A stretch of DNA of 64,000 nt. It comes from Streptomyces pyxinicus. Lineage in GTDB: Bacteria > Actinomycetota > Actinomycetes > Streptomycetales > Streptomycetaceae. Location of the stretch: contig NZ_JANUGP010000008.1 in the NCBI RefSeq assembly GCF_024753135.1, forward strand, positions 124,001 to 188,000, read 5' to 3'. This document shows, piece by piece, positions 17,174 to 25,122 of this stretch. The notes beneath the pieces were generated by a model. The model was not told the origin of the DNA. It saw only the letters and a program-made list of their open reading frames with translations, and searched no databases. The first letter of the stretch is position 1; each line of letters begins with the position of its first letter. Made by a program: the position numbers and the translations under genes.

Positions 17174-18190
17174 TCAGACCTCCCGCCAGGCCTCCAGGGC
17201 CAGCCCCGGCTCGTCCTTGCGCCGGGTCAGCAGGAGTTGGCCGGTCGAGGGGGACAACGTCGCCGCGACCACCCGGCCGTCCTCGTCGGTGGCGAGGCAG
17301 ACCCGGGCGTCCACGGTGAGCCGGGGGCCGGACTCGGTCCACCAGGCGCCGGCCGACTCCTGTTCGGTGGGGTAGGCGGCGAAGGCGACCCGGCCGCTCG
17401 CCGACCGCTGGGCGAGCAAGGTGCAGTCGTGGCCGTCGAGTTCGCAGCGGACCGCGGAGACCGGGCCGTGCCCGGCCGAGTCCAGCAGGGTCACCGGCTT
17501 GTCGCCGGGGCGCCAGGCGCACAGCTCGCCCTCGGTGCCGGTGTGGAAGAGCGTCGTACGGTCGGCGGAGGTGGCGAGGGCGTACAGGGTGCCCGGACGG
17601 ACCGGCGCCCGCAGCGGCTCCTGGCGGACCGGCCGCGCGCCGGGCTCCTCCTGGCGCCAGTGCAGGACGCCCCCGGGGACGGCCGCGTACAGCTCGATCC
17701 GGCCGGACTCCCCCGTCACCGCGGCGAGTCCGTCGTGGACGTCCTCGCCGCCCAGGTCGCGCCAGGGGTCCCAGCCGCCCTTCTCCTTCTGCGCGAGCAT
17801 GCTCACGCCGCCGGCCTTGTTGCGGACGAACACATGGGCGCGGCCCTGGGCGTCCACGGCGACGGCGGGCGGTCCGGTGCGGTCGCCCTTCTTGTCCGGG
17901 TGGCCGACCGGGTTCCAGTCCAGGGCGGCGAGGCGGGGCCGGAAGTGCGTGGAGTGCACCAGGCCCGCCTCACCCTTGACGGTGGGCCGCCAGGAGACCA
18001 GGTGGACATAGCCGTCGGCGCCCTGGCCGAGGGCCAGGAAGGGGTGCAGCCGCTGGTCGCCGCCGACTTGGCGGGGGGCGGTCCAGGGACCGCCGGGTGC
18101 GCGTTCCGCCCGGCACCGGACGGCTTCGCCCGAGAGCTGGTAGACACTGAGCCGGCCGTCTCGGCCGCGCGTGAGCCAGTCGCCGTTCAC
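17174..18190 (-). CDS. Predicted beta-propeller protein of unknown function
   Basis: The predicted product is 338 residues with no signal peptide or membrane segment. It contains repeated units of about 45 residues with D-G and W-x-P/W motifs (DGYVHLVSWRPT, DAQGRAHVFVRN, SGRIELYAAVPGGVLHW, DEDGRVVAATLSP), as in beta-propellers of the sialidase or fucose-lectin type. No catalytic signature is apparent. The GTG at 18190 lies 6 nt after TAGAGT. It ends back to back with fadB across the terminator and precedes nothing on its strand, so it is probably monocistronic. It may or may not belong to the capsule-like locus upstream. Confidence 0.6.
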   Translation of the reverse strand: MNGDWLTRGRDGRLSVYQLSGEAVRCRAERAPGGPWTAPRQVGGDQRLHPFLALGQGADGYVHLVSWRPTVKGEAGLVHSTHFRPRLAALDWNPVGHPDKKGDRTGPPAVAVDAQGRAHVFVRNKAGGVSMLAQKEKGGWDPWRDLGGEDVHDGLAAVTGESGRIELYAAVPGGVLHWRQEEPGARPVRQEPLRAPVRPGTLYALATSADRTTLFHTGTEGELCAWRPGDKPVTLLDSAGHGPVSAVRCELDGHDCTLLAQRSASGRVAFAAYPTEQESAGAWWTESGPRLTVDARVCLATDEDGRVVAATLSPSTGQLLLTRRKDEPGLALEAWREV

Positions 18191-18196
18191 CGGTTC

Positions 18197-18202
18197 ACTC
18201 TA
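18197..18202 (-). promoter_or_regulatory. Candidate -10 of a leaderless promoter
   Basis: On the minus strand TAGAGT is followed by exactly 6 nt and GTG 18190. No ribosome binding site is present. Confidence 0.5.
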
Positions 18203-18236
18203 AGCCGTGTGCCGGGGGCGGCCGGGGCCGCCCTGG

Positions 18237-19289
18237 TCACAGCCGTTTGGCGCTGCGGAACAGCTTGGCGTAGAAGCCGTCGCCGTCCAGACGCGAGGCA
18301 CCGCCCTGGTCACCGATGGTGGGGCCGTTCTGCTCCTTGCGGCTGGAGACGAACACCTGGTGGCCCTCGGTGTCGGGGCCGAGGTAGATGGCCGAGTGGT
18401 CCATGTGGTTGCCGGTGCGGTGGTCCATCTTGAAGAACAGCAGGTCACCGGGCTGGAGTACGTCGATGTTGGCGGGCCGCTCGTACCAGGGGCCGGCGCC
18501 CTGGAGCTTGACGACGTCGACGCCCTCCTTGCCGCGGGCCATGCCGTCGGCGGTGCGGGGCAGCCCGTCGCCCTTGGTGTTCCCGGACATCAGCGGGAAG
18601 CGGGCGCGGTAGCCGTAGACCAGGCGCAGGTAGCCGGAGCAGTCCACCGCGCGCAGCCGGTCCTTGTGCGGGTACACGGTGGCGCCGTCCCGGAAGGTGT
18701 ACGGGATGCCCAGGTAGTCGTAGAAGTCGCTCTGCTCGTGGCGGTCGACGCCGTCGGCCTTGAGCGGTCCGTAGGTGGCGTGGCCCTCGTACTGGATGCC
18801 CTGGTCGTCCTTCTTGACCGGGGCGCCCTGGGTGTACTGGAAGGCGAACGCGAAGATGTCGTCCTCCTCGCTGCCGCGGTACTGCTTGAACCAGTCCTTG
18901 AACCACTGCTGTCGCTCGGCGCCCTTGGTCCAGGGCTCCGGGAGCAGCCGGACCCAGTCGTCGGTGACGACCTTGGTGCTGGTGGTGGACGGTTCGGCGA
19001 AGGTGCGGGTGGGGCCCTTGAGGGTGGCGGTGCGGGCGCCGTCGGTGAAGGTGCCGATGACCGCGCCCTTGCCGTCCCGCAGCACCGAGCGCGCGGGGTT
19101 GTTCAGCCGCTCCCAGGTCTGCTTGCCGGTCGCCTTGCCCGAGGTCCGGAGGTTCTCGGTGATCGTCTGGGCGGCCGGGAGCTTCGCCTGCTCGTCCGCG
19201 CGCAGCTCGTAGGTGAAGTAGGCGCTGCCCGCGAGCAGCGCGAGGACCGTCACCGCGTGGACGACGGGACGGCCTTTGCGCTTCGGCAT
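18237..19289 (-). CDS. Membrane-anchored NlpC/P60 cysteine hydrolase of the capsule-like locus
   Basis: The predicted product is 350 residues. A signal anchor covers about 8-27. The C-terminal NlpC/P60 domain (about 205-350) has catalytic Cys217 (VDCSGYLRLVYGY) and His298 (HMDHSAIYLG). The middle region (about 30-200) is a conserved-looking extracytoplasmic module rich in charged and aromatic residues. NlpC/P60 enzymes usually cut gamma-D-Glu bonds in peptidoglycan stem peptides, and Bacillus PgdS uses this fold to cut poly-gamma-glutamate. Its place 33 bp after pgsC suggests it releases or trims the polymer. The ATG follows CTGGAGC. A plain peptidoglycan role cannot be excluded. Confidence 0.85.
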   Translation of the reverse strand: MPKRKGRPVVHAVTVLALLAGSAYFTYELRADEQAKLPAAQTITENLRTSGKATGKQTWERLNNPARSVLRDGKGAVIGTFTDGARTATLKGPTRTFAEPSTTSTKVVTDDWVRLLPEPWTKGAERQQWFKDWFKQYRGSEEDDIFAFAFQYTQGAPVKKDDQGIQYEGHATYGPLKADGVDRHEQSDFYDYLGIPYTFRDGATVYPHKDRLRAVDCSGYLRLVYGYRARFPLMSGNTKGDGLPRTADGMARGKEGVDVVKLQGAGPWYERPANIDVLQPGDLLFFKMDHRTGNHMDHSAIYLGPDTEGHQVFVSSRKEQNGPTIGDQGGASRLDGDGFYAKLFRSAKRL

Positions 19290-19322
19290 GGTGGTGCTCC
19301 AGGAGTGCTTCGGTAGGCGGGG

Positions 19323-19805
19323 TCAGGCGGAGGGCATGGCGCCGAGCAGGATTCCGGCGGTCAGCACCACATAGGTGGCGAGGGTGACGGAGCCGACGGA
19401 CAGCAGCGTCGCGCCCTTGGGCTGGCGGACCATCTGGTAGCCGATCAGGCCCGGGACGATGAAGCCGAGCGTCTGGTTGGCGTACAGCAGCGGGAACTCC
19501 ATCTGGAGCACGATGATCACGGTGGCCTGGATGAGGACGCCGCTGAGCACCACGGCCGCGAACAGCCGCTTGCCGTAGAGGATCACGAACTTCTGCATGA
19601 GCAGGGTGGCGAGGTACGTCAGCACGGTCACACCGACGACGAGCGCGGCCCGCTGGAGGTCCTCGATGAGGGTGAGCGCCAGCCAGCCGGGGGTGATCAT
19701 GCCGCCCGGCGACAGGTTGGTCGTCAGGTAGCACATCAGGGAGAACAGCAGGCCCAGACCGATGCCGATCGCGGCGATCTCGGGGGTGAGGACGGAGGGG
19801 ATCAA
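19323..19805 (-). CDS. pgsC: PgsC/CapC-like poly-gamma-glutamate synthesis membrane protein
   Basis: The predicted product is 160 residues and almost entirely hydrophobic, with about five membrane segments. The family-typical segments are IAAIGIGLGLLFSLMCYLTT, NLSPGGMITPGWLAL and FPLLYANQTLGFIVPGLIGY. The Bacillus protein is about 149 residues. Translation most likely starts at TTG 19805, overlapping the pgsB stop as TTGA with GGAG just upstream, because no ATG or GTG fits the conserved N-terminus. PgsC works with PgsB at the membrane in polymer synthesis or export. Confidence 0.87.
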   Translation of the reverse strand: MIPSVLTPEIAAIGIGLGLLFSLMCYLTTNLSPGGMITPGWLALTLIEDLQRAALVVGVTVLTYLATLLMQKFVILYGKRLFAAVVLSGVLIQATVIIVLQMEFPLLYANQTLGFIVPGLIGYQMVRQPKGATLLSVGSVTLATYVVLTAGILLGAMPSA

Positions 19806-21376
19806 CGGTGTTCTCCTGGGCTGTGCCACTGCGGGGTGTCGTCGGTGGGCTGCTGGGGTGGGACGCGGGGTTCGAAGAGGCCGCGCGGCGAGGCCTGGCG
19901 GGGCTCGGCGGGGGCGTGGTGGCCGTACGGCGCCGGGTCCGGCTGCTCCTGGTACGGCGGGTACTCCTGGTACTCCTGCTCCTGGTACGGGGCGGAGTAC
20001 CCGGGGTCCCACTGGCCGGGTACCTGCGGGGCGTACGGCTGCTGCTGGACGTAACGGGACTCGTACGCGGGCGAGTAGCCCTGGTAGGGGTCGATGCGGG
20101 GCGCGTAGAGCTGGACGGTCTCCACGTGCTCGACGACGGGCTCCGGCCGCCGGTCGCGGCCGGCCGGAGTGGTGGGCGCGGGGTCGTCCGCGCTCTCGTC
20201 CGGCGGGAGTTCGGCGAGGTGTTCCAGCAGGATCTCGCCCTGGCCGTGGATGTTGCCGATGGCGACCAGCGAGGAGTCGGCGCCGAGCTGGTCCAGCAGC
20301 TTGGCCATGAACTCCTCGGGGTCGCGCCGGTCGCCGCCCAGGTCGACGGCGCGGGAGCGGAACTCGGCGGGGATGGCGTCGATGGCGGACTTGGCCGGGT
20401 GGCCGATGACGAAGACGCGCTCGGGGTCGAGGTCGGGGATGATCTCGCCCATCTGGCCGTTGCGTTCGATGCGGTCGGGACGGCAGTTGATCACCACGTT
20501 GAGCGGGCGGTGGATGGCGCCGAGGTCGAGCAGCTGGTTGATGTTCATCAGCGTCGACTCGGGGTCGTTGGCCGCGAAGACGTTGGCGAAGCGCAGCTTC
20601 TTGCCGCCGGGGGTCAGGTACCGCTCGACGGAGAGGACGCCGGGGTCCGGCGGGGCCTCGTACATGCCCTTGAGGGCGGTGTCCCGGTCGACGCCGAGGA
20701 GTTCGGCGACGGTGAGGGCGATGGCCACGTTCTCCTTGAAGGTGAACCAGCTGAAGCCGCGCAGTTCCTCGTCGGTGACCGTCTCGGGGTCGGCGTAGAC
20801 CAGCTGGCAGTTCCGGGCGTCCGCCTCTTCCTGGAGGATGGCGAAGCGGTCCTTCTCGGCGGTGACGCAGATGCCGTCCTCCGGCATGGACCGGCACAGC
20901 GAGCGGGCCACGTCGTCCAGGGTGGGGCCCATCTCGGCGAGGTGGTCCTCGCGGACGTTGCACAGCACGCCGATGGTGGAGCGGATCAGCTTGGACTGGT
21001 TGATCTCCTGGAGGGCCGGCATGACGGCCATGCACTCGATGACGAGCGCGTCCGGGCTGTAGGCGGCGGCGCGGCGCACGATGCCGATCTGCTCGACCAC
21101 GTTGGCGATGCCGAACTTGCGGTAGACCGGCTCCTCGGTGGCGTCCGGGTGGATGAAGCGGGCCGCGGTGCCGGTGGTCTTGGCGACGGTGACCAGGTCG
21201 CCGCCGCGCAGGGCGCCCGCGCACAGGCGGGTGATGGAGGACTTGCCGCGGATGCCGTTGACCAGGACGCGGCTGGGTATCCGCTCCAGGTTGCCGAAGT
21301 GCCGCCGCTGTTCGACGACGCCCGCCACGAGCAGGATCGCGCAGCAGACCAGCAGCACGGTGTAGAGGAAGAGCAC
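19802..21376 (-). CDS. pgsB: PgsB/CapB-like poly-gamma-glutamate synthetase with a long disordered tail
   Basis: The predicted product is 524 residues. An N-terminal membrane segment (about 2-20) is followed by the Mur-ligase-like ATP-binding loop NGIRGKSS (40-47) and further family blocks (VVEQIGIVRRAAAYSPDALVIECMA written in part, NVREDHLAEMGPT, ANDPESTLMNINQL, and INCRPDRIERNGQMGEIIPD in part). PgsB ligates glutamate through gamma bonds using ATP. Bacillus PgsB is about 393 residues. Here roughly 130 extra C-terminal residues are rich in Pro, Gln, Tyr and Glu, a tail resembling disordered cytoplasmic tails of actinobacterial envelope proteins. It is translationally coupled to pgsC. The polymer made is not proven. 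Confidence 0.88.
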   Translation of the reverse strand: MLFLYTVLLVCCAILLVAGVVEQRRHFGNLERIPSRVLVNGIRGKSSITRLCAGALRGGDLVTVAKTTGTAARFIHPDATEEPVYRKFGIANVVEQIGIVRRAAAYSPDALVIECMAVMPALQEINQSKLIRSTIGVLCNVREDHLAEMGPTLDDVARSLCRSMPEDGICVTAEKDRFAILQEEADARNCQLVYADPETVTDEELRGFSWFTFKENVAIALTVAELLGVDRDTALKGMYEAPPDPGVLSVERYLTPGGKKLRFANVFAANDPESTLMNINQLLDLGAIHRPLNVVINCRPDRIERNGQMGEIIPDLDPERVFVIGHPAKSAIDAIPAEFRSRAVDLGGDRRDPEEFMAKLLDQLGADSSLVAIGNIHGQGEILLEHLAELPPDESADDPAPTTPAGRDRRPEPVVEHVETVQLYAPRIDPYQGYSPAYESRYVQQQPYAPQVPGQWDPGYSAPYQEQEYQEYPPYQEQPDPAPYGHHAPAEPRQASPRGLFEPRVPPQQPTDDTPQWHSPGEHR

Positions 21377-21382
21377 GGGTGA

Positions 21383-23695
21383 TCAGGTCCTTGTGTACTG
21401 CTGGGGCGGGTACGGCCCGGATTCGGGCGCGGTGCGGCGGGGCTGCTGCCTGCGCTGGTCCTGGAGCTGCTGCCGGACGAGCTCCAGGGAGCGGGTGACG
21501 GCGCCGACCTCGTCGTGGTGCTGCGGGAAGAGGACGGTCTTGCGATCGCCGCCGGCCAGCGCCTCGGACCGGTCGGCCAGGGTGCGCAGCGGCCGGGCCA
21601 CCACCATGTGCGTCCAGCCCAGGCAGGCGACGGCCGCGGCGGCGCCGAGCAGGCCGGCGAGCACGGTCCGGTTCTGGGAGTCGTACTCGGGGATGGCGAG
21701 CCGGTCGACCGGCTGCCAGCTGACCACGGTCCAGCCGAGTGCTTCGGCGGCGCCGCTGCCGGAGAACGGGGCCGCGGCGGCGATCCGGGTGCCGCCCTCG
21801 CGGTAGAGCACACCGCTGGGCCGGGGGTTCTTGCCGAGCCGCTGGGAGCTGGCCGCGGCGAGGTCCCTCAGGTGCTCGTCGGGCAGGGACCGGAAGGCGA
21901 GGAAGCCGGTGTTCCCGGCGATGATCCCGCGCTTGTCGTCCACGAGCCGGACCACGCCGAGACCCGGGCGGGTGAGCAGGGCGTTGAGGAACTCGACGCG
22001 GAACTCGCCGACGAGCTGGGCGCCGTGGCGGCCGGGGATCTCGGCGGCGGCGACGACCACGGGCCGCTTGCCGCCGTGGCCGAGCAGCCGGATCGGGGTC
22101 GTGGAGACCCGCTTGTCCTGGACGACCTGGGGCTCGTTGCCCTCGCGCGCCTGGACGGCGCCGTGCGCGTCGACGACGTAGAGGGAGCGGTAGCGCTGGT
22201 TCTCGTTGTACGTGCGCTCCAGTACCCGGTCCATGTCCTCGGTGGCGGTGCGGTCGCCGATGAGGGAGGCCACCGACTGGAGGTCGGCGTGGCCCTCGTT
22301 GAGGGCGCGGCGCACCCGGTCGCTGATGGTGTCGGTGCGTTCGCGCTGGTCGTTGACGAGCTGCCGGGGGATCTCGGCCGTGCCGTCGGCGCGGTCGAAC
22401 AGCAGCATCAGCGGCACGGACCAGGCGAGCAGCAGGACGGCGCAGCCGGCGAGCAGGGCGCGGGTGCCGACTCGGCGCACACCCCGCGGGCTCGGGGCGG
22501 GGGCGGGGTCGGCGGGCTCGCCGAGCAGTTGCCGGCGCAGGCGTTCCAGGGCGGTGCCGATGCGGTGTGCCTCGCCGTAGCGGGGGACGGTGACGGGCCG
22601 GGTGAGGTCGCCGCGGGTGAGCCGGCGGGACTCCAGGAACAGCCGGATGAGCGGGCGCTGCACGGTGCCGAGCAGCACGGCCACGGCCAGGGCGCCGACG
22701 ACGAGCAGGGCGCCGCCCGCGAGCAGGCCGAAGACCGGGGACTGGGCGCGGGCGGACTCCTCGGTCACCTTGACCATGGCGACGACGGACAGGCCGAGCC
22801 CGGAGGCGGTGGTGGCCTCGCCGGGATCGGGCGAGGCGAGGGTGGCGTACCCGGCGACGGACCGGTCGCCCAGCAGCTTCCCGCCGAGCAGGCCCCCGCT
22901 GACGCCCTGGTAGCCGCCGGCGCCGGGCTCCTTGCTGCTGCGCGGGTCCTGCTTGGCCTGTCGGGCGGCCCGCTCGGCGAAGTCCTTGAGCTGTTCGCGG
23001 GACTCCTTGATGTCCTTGCGGTCGACGCTGTTGCGGGCGGACTCCGGGTCGGCGATGCCGTCGCTGCTGAGCACCGCGCCGCCCGCGTCGACCACCGCGA
23101 TGGAGCGGAACTGGCCGAGGCTGATGCCGGGGAACTTCAGGTTGCGGGAGGCCACCAGCAGCAGCTGGGGCTTGCCGGGCCAGCTCAGCAGCCCGAAGGA
23201 GAGCAGCCGCACCTCGCCGTTCTTGAGCCGGACCATGCGCGGGTCGAGTCCGCCCGCGCCGCTGAGCGAAGAGGTGTCCACATCGGTCAGCGGAACCGTT
23301 TCTCCACGCGCGGCGAGCAGCTTGCCGGTGCGGATCTCGACGACGGCGGTGCCCATCCACTTCTGGTAGGTGCTGCCGAGCTTGTCGAGGACCGCGTCGC
23401 CGGAGACCGGCTGCCCGGCGCTGAACAGCGCGGCGGAGCGGGTGACGTCGGTCACGGACTCGTCCACGGAGGCGCGCAGCGCGATGGCGCCGTCCTCCGC
23501 GAAGTGCTGCTGGGAGGTCAGGACCGCCTTGGGCACCCCCGCGTTGTCGACACGGCCGAGCACGAGGGCCGTGACGGTCGCGAGGGTCAGCAGGAGCGCC
23601 GACAGGACCGCGATCGGCGGGCGGATGCCGCCGATCAGCGACATATCGGCGCGACGGCGGGCTCGGTGCTGCCGCGCCGGGGGCGATGACGCCAA
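21383..23695 (-). CDS. Large tandem sensor-like membrane protein with two HAMP modules, first gene of the pgs operon
   Basis: The predicted product is 770 residues. It consists of two similar halves: membrane segment 27-47, extracytoplasmic domain 48-320, membrane segment 321-343 and HAMP-like region 344-395; then membrane segment 411-433, extracytoplasmic domain 434-675, membrane segment 676-697 and HAMP-like region 698-745. The C-terminus is Gln/Pro-rich, with no kinase, cyclase or methyl-accepting domain. TTG 23695 is chosen because GAGAGG lies 8 nt upstream. The alternative ATG at 23644 lacks a ribosome binding site. It ends 6 bp before pgsB. It could regulate or scaffold polymer synthesis, but its function is unknown. 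Confidence 0.75.
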   Translation of the reverse strand: MASSPPARQHRARRRADMSLIGGIRPPIAVLSALLLTLATVTALVLGRVDNAGVPKAVLTSQQHFAEDGAIALRASVDESVTDVTRSAALFSAGQPVSGDAVLDKLGSTYQKWMGTAVVEIRTGKLLAARGETVPLTDVDTSSLSGAGGLDPRMVRLKNGEVRLLSFGLLSWPGKPQLLLVASRNLKFPGISLGQFRSIAVVDAGGAVLSSDGIADPESARNSVDRKDIKESREQLKDFAERAARQAKQDPRSSKEPGAGGYQGVSGGLLGGKLLGDRSVAGYATLASPDPGEATTASGLGLSVVAMVKVTEESARAQSPVFGLLAGGALLVVGALAVAVLLGTVQRPLIRLFLESRRLTRGDLTRPVTVPRYGEAHRIGTALERLRRQLLGEPADPAPAPSPRGVRRVGTRALLAGCAVLLLAWSVPLMLLFDRADGTAEIPRQLVNDQRERTDTISDRVRRALNEGHADLQSVASLIGDRTATEDMDRVLERTYNENQRYRSLYVVDAHGAVQAREGNEPQVVQDKRVSTTPIRLLGHGGKRPVVVAAAEIPGRHGAQLVGEFRVEFLNALLTRPGLGVVRLVDDKRGIIAGNTGFLAFRSLPDEHLRDLAAASSQRLGKNPRPSGVLYREGGTRIAAAAPFSGSGAAEALGWTVVSWQPVDRLAIPEYDSQNRTVLAGLLGAAAAVACLGWTHMVVARPLRTLADRSEALAGGDRKTVLFPQHHDEVGAVTRSLELVRQQLQDQRRQQPRRTAPESGPYPPQQYTRT

Positions 23696-23723
23696 AGGAC
23701 GGTCCTCTCACGAAGTGCGGGTG

Positions 23724-23753
23724 CGGGCGTGCCGACGGAAATGAGCACGCCCG
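23724..23753 (-). promoter_or_regulatory. Hairpin in the presumed leader of the pgs operon
   Basis: CGGGCGTGC (23724-23732) pairs with GCACGCCCG (23745-23753) around a 12-nt loop. It ends about 30 nt before the TTG start and could influence translation or early termination. Confidence 0.4.
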
Positions 23754-23798
23754 GGAACCAGACATGTAAGGAGACCGTGAAGTTGCGGCAAGTGGTAC

Positions 23799-23817
23799 GT
23801 GATCTACGCAACATCAC
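23799..23817. promoter_or_regulatory. Candidate operator upstream of the pgs operon
   Basis: GTGAT and ATCAC, separated by 9 nt, lie in a locally AT-richer stretch about 100 bp upstream of the operon start. This is where a promoter would be expected. The 170-bp gap to the preceding capA stop contains no gene. Confidence 0.3.
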
Positions 23818-23869
23818 ATAAAGAACGGACAAGGACGGTCAAATGCCGTCGCTGTTCGGTCGGGTCGCG

Positions 23870-25102
23870 CTATCCGGGCAGCCCGGTGAGCGGACGCAGG
23901 CCGTCCTTGGCCGCGCCCCGGTCCTCCAGCGTGCCCTCGGTGCGCTCGAAGGTGAGCCGGAGCCGGGAGCGCTGGACGTCCGTCAGGCCGGGGTCGTCGC
24001 GCAGCGCGGCCGGCACGTCGAGCAGCCGGTAGTCCCGCACGTCGTCCTCGCCGTAGGTGGCGGTGCCGCCGTCGCGGACGTTCTCGGCGTCCGGCGGGAT
24101 CGTCAGCAGCGTCGGCTCGAAGCGGGGCTCGACCGTCCAGTGGCCCTTGCCGTGCTCGGTGAACGCGAACCAGGCGATCACGCCCTCCTCGGTCAGTCCG
24201 GTGGGCGTCTCGTGCCGGGCGATCTGGTTGCCGAGGCCGTAGCTGATCCAGGTGCCGTCGACCTTCTCCATCGGCTCCACGACGTGCGCGTGGTGGCCGA
24301 TGACCAGGTTGATGCCGGTCTTGCGGGCGATGTCGCGGGCGAAGGAGAGCTGTGAGGCGGACGGTTCCGGGTGGTGCTCGCGGCCCCAGTGCAGGGAGAG
24401 GATCACCACCTCGGCGCCGGCCGCGCGGGCCCGCTTCTCGGCCGCCTGGATGCGGCCCAGGTCCTGCTGGTTGGCCAGCCAGGGCTTGTCCTTGGGCAGG
24501 GTGTGCGGCTCGTTGAAGCCGTAGGCGAAGGAGAGCTGCGCCACCTTGACGCCCTTGACGTCCATGATCAGCGGGGTGCGCGCCTCCTTCTCGGTGCGGG
24601 CCGAGCCGGTGTGCTTGACGCCGGCCGCGTCCAGCGCGTCGAGGGTGCGCTTCACGCCGGTGTAGCCGTGGTCGAGGGTGTGGTTGGAGGCGGTGGAGCA
24701 GGTGTCGTAGCCGATGTCCTTGATCGTCTTGGCGGTCTGGGGCGGCACCTGGAAGTCCGGGAAGCCCTCGAAGGGGCCGGTGGCCGGGCCCATCACCGGC
24801 TCGAAGTGACAGATCGCCAGGTCGGCCTTGCTGATCACCGGCTTGATGCCGGCCATCATCGGCCCGAAGTCGAGTCCGGCCACGCCCTTGCCGGTGCGCT
24901 GCGCGTCCTTGCGTGCCTGCTCCACCAGTTCGGGGTGCATCAGGATGTCGCCGGCGGCCGCGACGGTGAAGGAGCGGCCACCGCCGCTCCCGTCCTCGGC
25001 GTCGTCCGAGAGGAGTCCGCAGCCGGAGGCGGCGGCGAGCAGGGCGAGCGGGGTCAGCAGGGACAGCAGGGACTGCGGGGTCCGGCTACGGCGTCTGGTC
25101 AC
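23870..25102 (-). CDS. capA: CapA/PgsA-family lipoprotein (metallophosphatase fold)
   Basis: The predicted product is 410 residues. A lipoprotein signal ends with lipobox ASGC (Cys28). The CapA domain (about 45-390) shows AAAGDILMHPELV, TASNHTLDHGYTGVKRTLD, ILSLHWGREHHPEPS and INLVIGHHAHVVEP. These are the metal-site blocks of calcineurin-like CapA proteins. In Bacillus this protein (PgsA/CapA) is required for poly-gamma-glutamate production. GTG 25102 is preferred over GTG 25141 because AAGAT-containing sequence lies 6 nt upstream and the signal peptide then has normal length. It is followed by a 174-bp gap and the pgs operon on the same strand. Confidence 0.88.
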   Translation of the reverse strand: MTRRRSRTPQSLLSLLTPLALLAAASGCGLLSDDAEDGSGGGRSFTVAAAGDILMHPELVEQARKDAQRTGKGVAGLDFGPMMAGIKPVISKADLAICHFEPVMGPATGPFEGFPDFQVPPQTAKTIKDIGYDTCSTASNHTLDHGYTGVKRTLDALDAAGVKHTGSARTEKEARTPLIMDVKGVKVAQLSFAYGFNEPHTLPKDKPWLANQQDLGRIQAAEKRARAAGAEVVILSLHWGREHHPEPSASQLSFARDIARKTGINLVIGHHAHVVEPMEKVDGTWISYGLGNQIARHETPTGLTEEGVIAWFAFTEHGKGHWTVEPRFEPTLLTIPPDAENVRDGGTATYGEDDVRDYRLLDVPAALRDDPGLTDVQRSRLRLTFERTEGTLEDRGAAKDGLRPLTGLPG

Positions 25103-25122
25103 CGGGATATCTTGATACAACC
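25103..25122. promoter_or_regulatory. Divergent, nearly leaderless promoter region between capA and a lipoprotein gene
   Basis: Only 20 bp separate the two start codons. On the minus strand CAAGAT ends 6 nt before GTG 25102; on the plus strand TATCTT (25108-25113) ends 9 nt before ATG 25123. The -10 elements would overlap, so the two genes may be co-controlled. Confidence 0.4.

Noticed and set aside
19808..21382. A 524-codon plus-strand frame antisense to pgsB
   Set aside because: It mirrors pgsB codon for codon and its composition is Gly/Val/Asp-rich without any motif; a typical antisense shadow in GC-rich DNA.
19323..23765. A 1480-codon open frame on the minus strand over the pgs locus
   Set aside because: Only the end (PgsC, from TTG 19805) is protein-like. 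The remainder is out of frame with PgsB and the tandem-HAMP protein and has an unnatural Arg/Pro/His composition.
23797..23818. CRP-type site before the pgs operon
   Set aside because: TGTGA and TCAC are present on the minus strand but 11 nt apart instead of 6, so it does not fit a CRP/FNR operator. Only the simple inverted repeat is reported.
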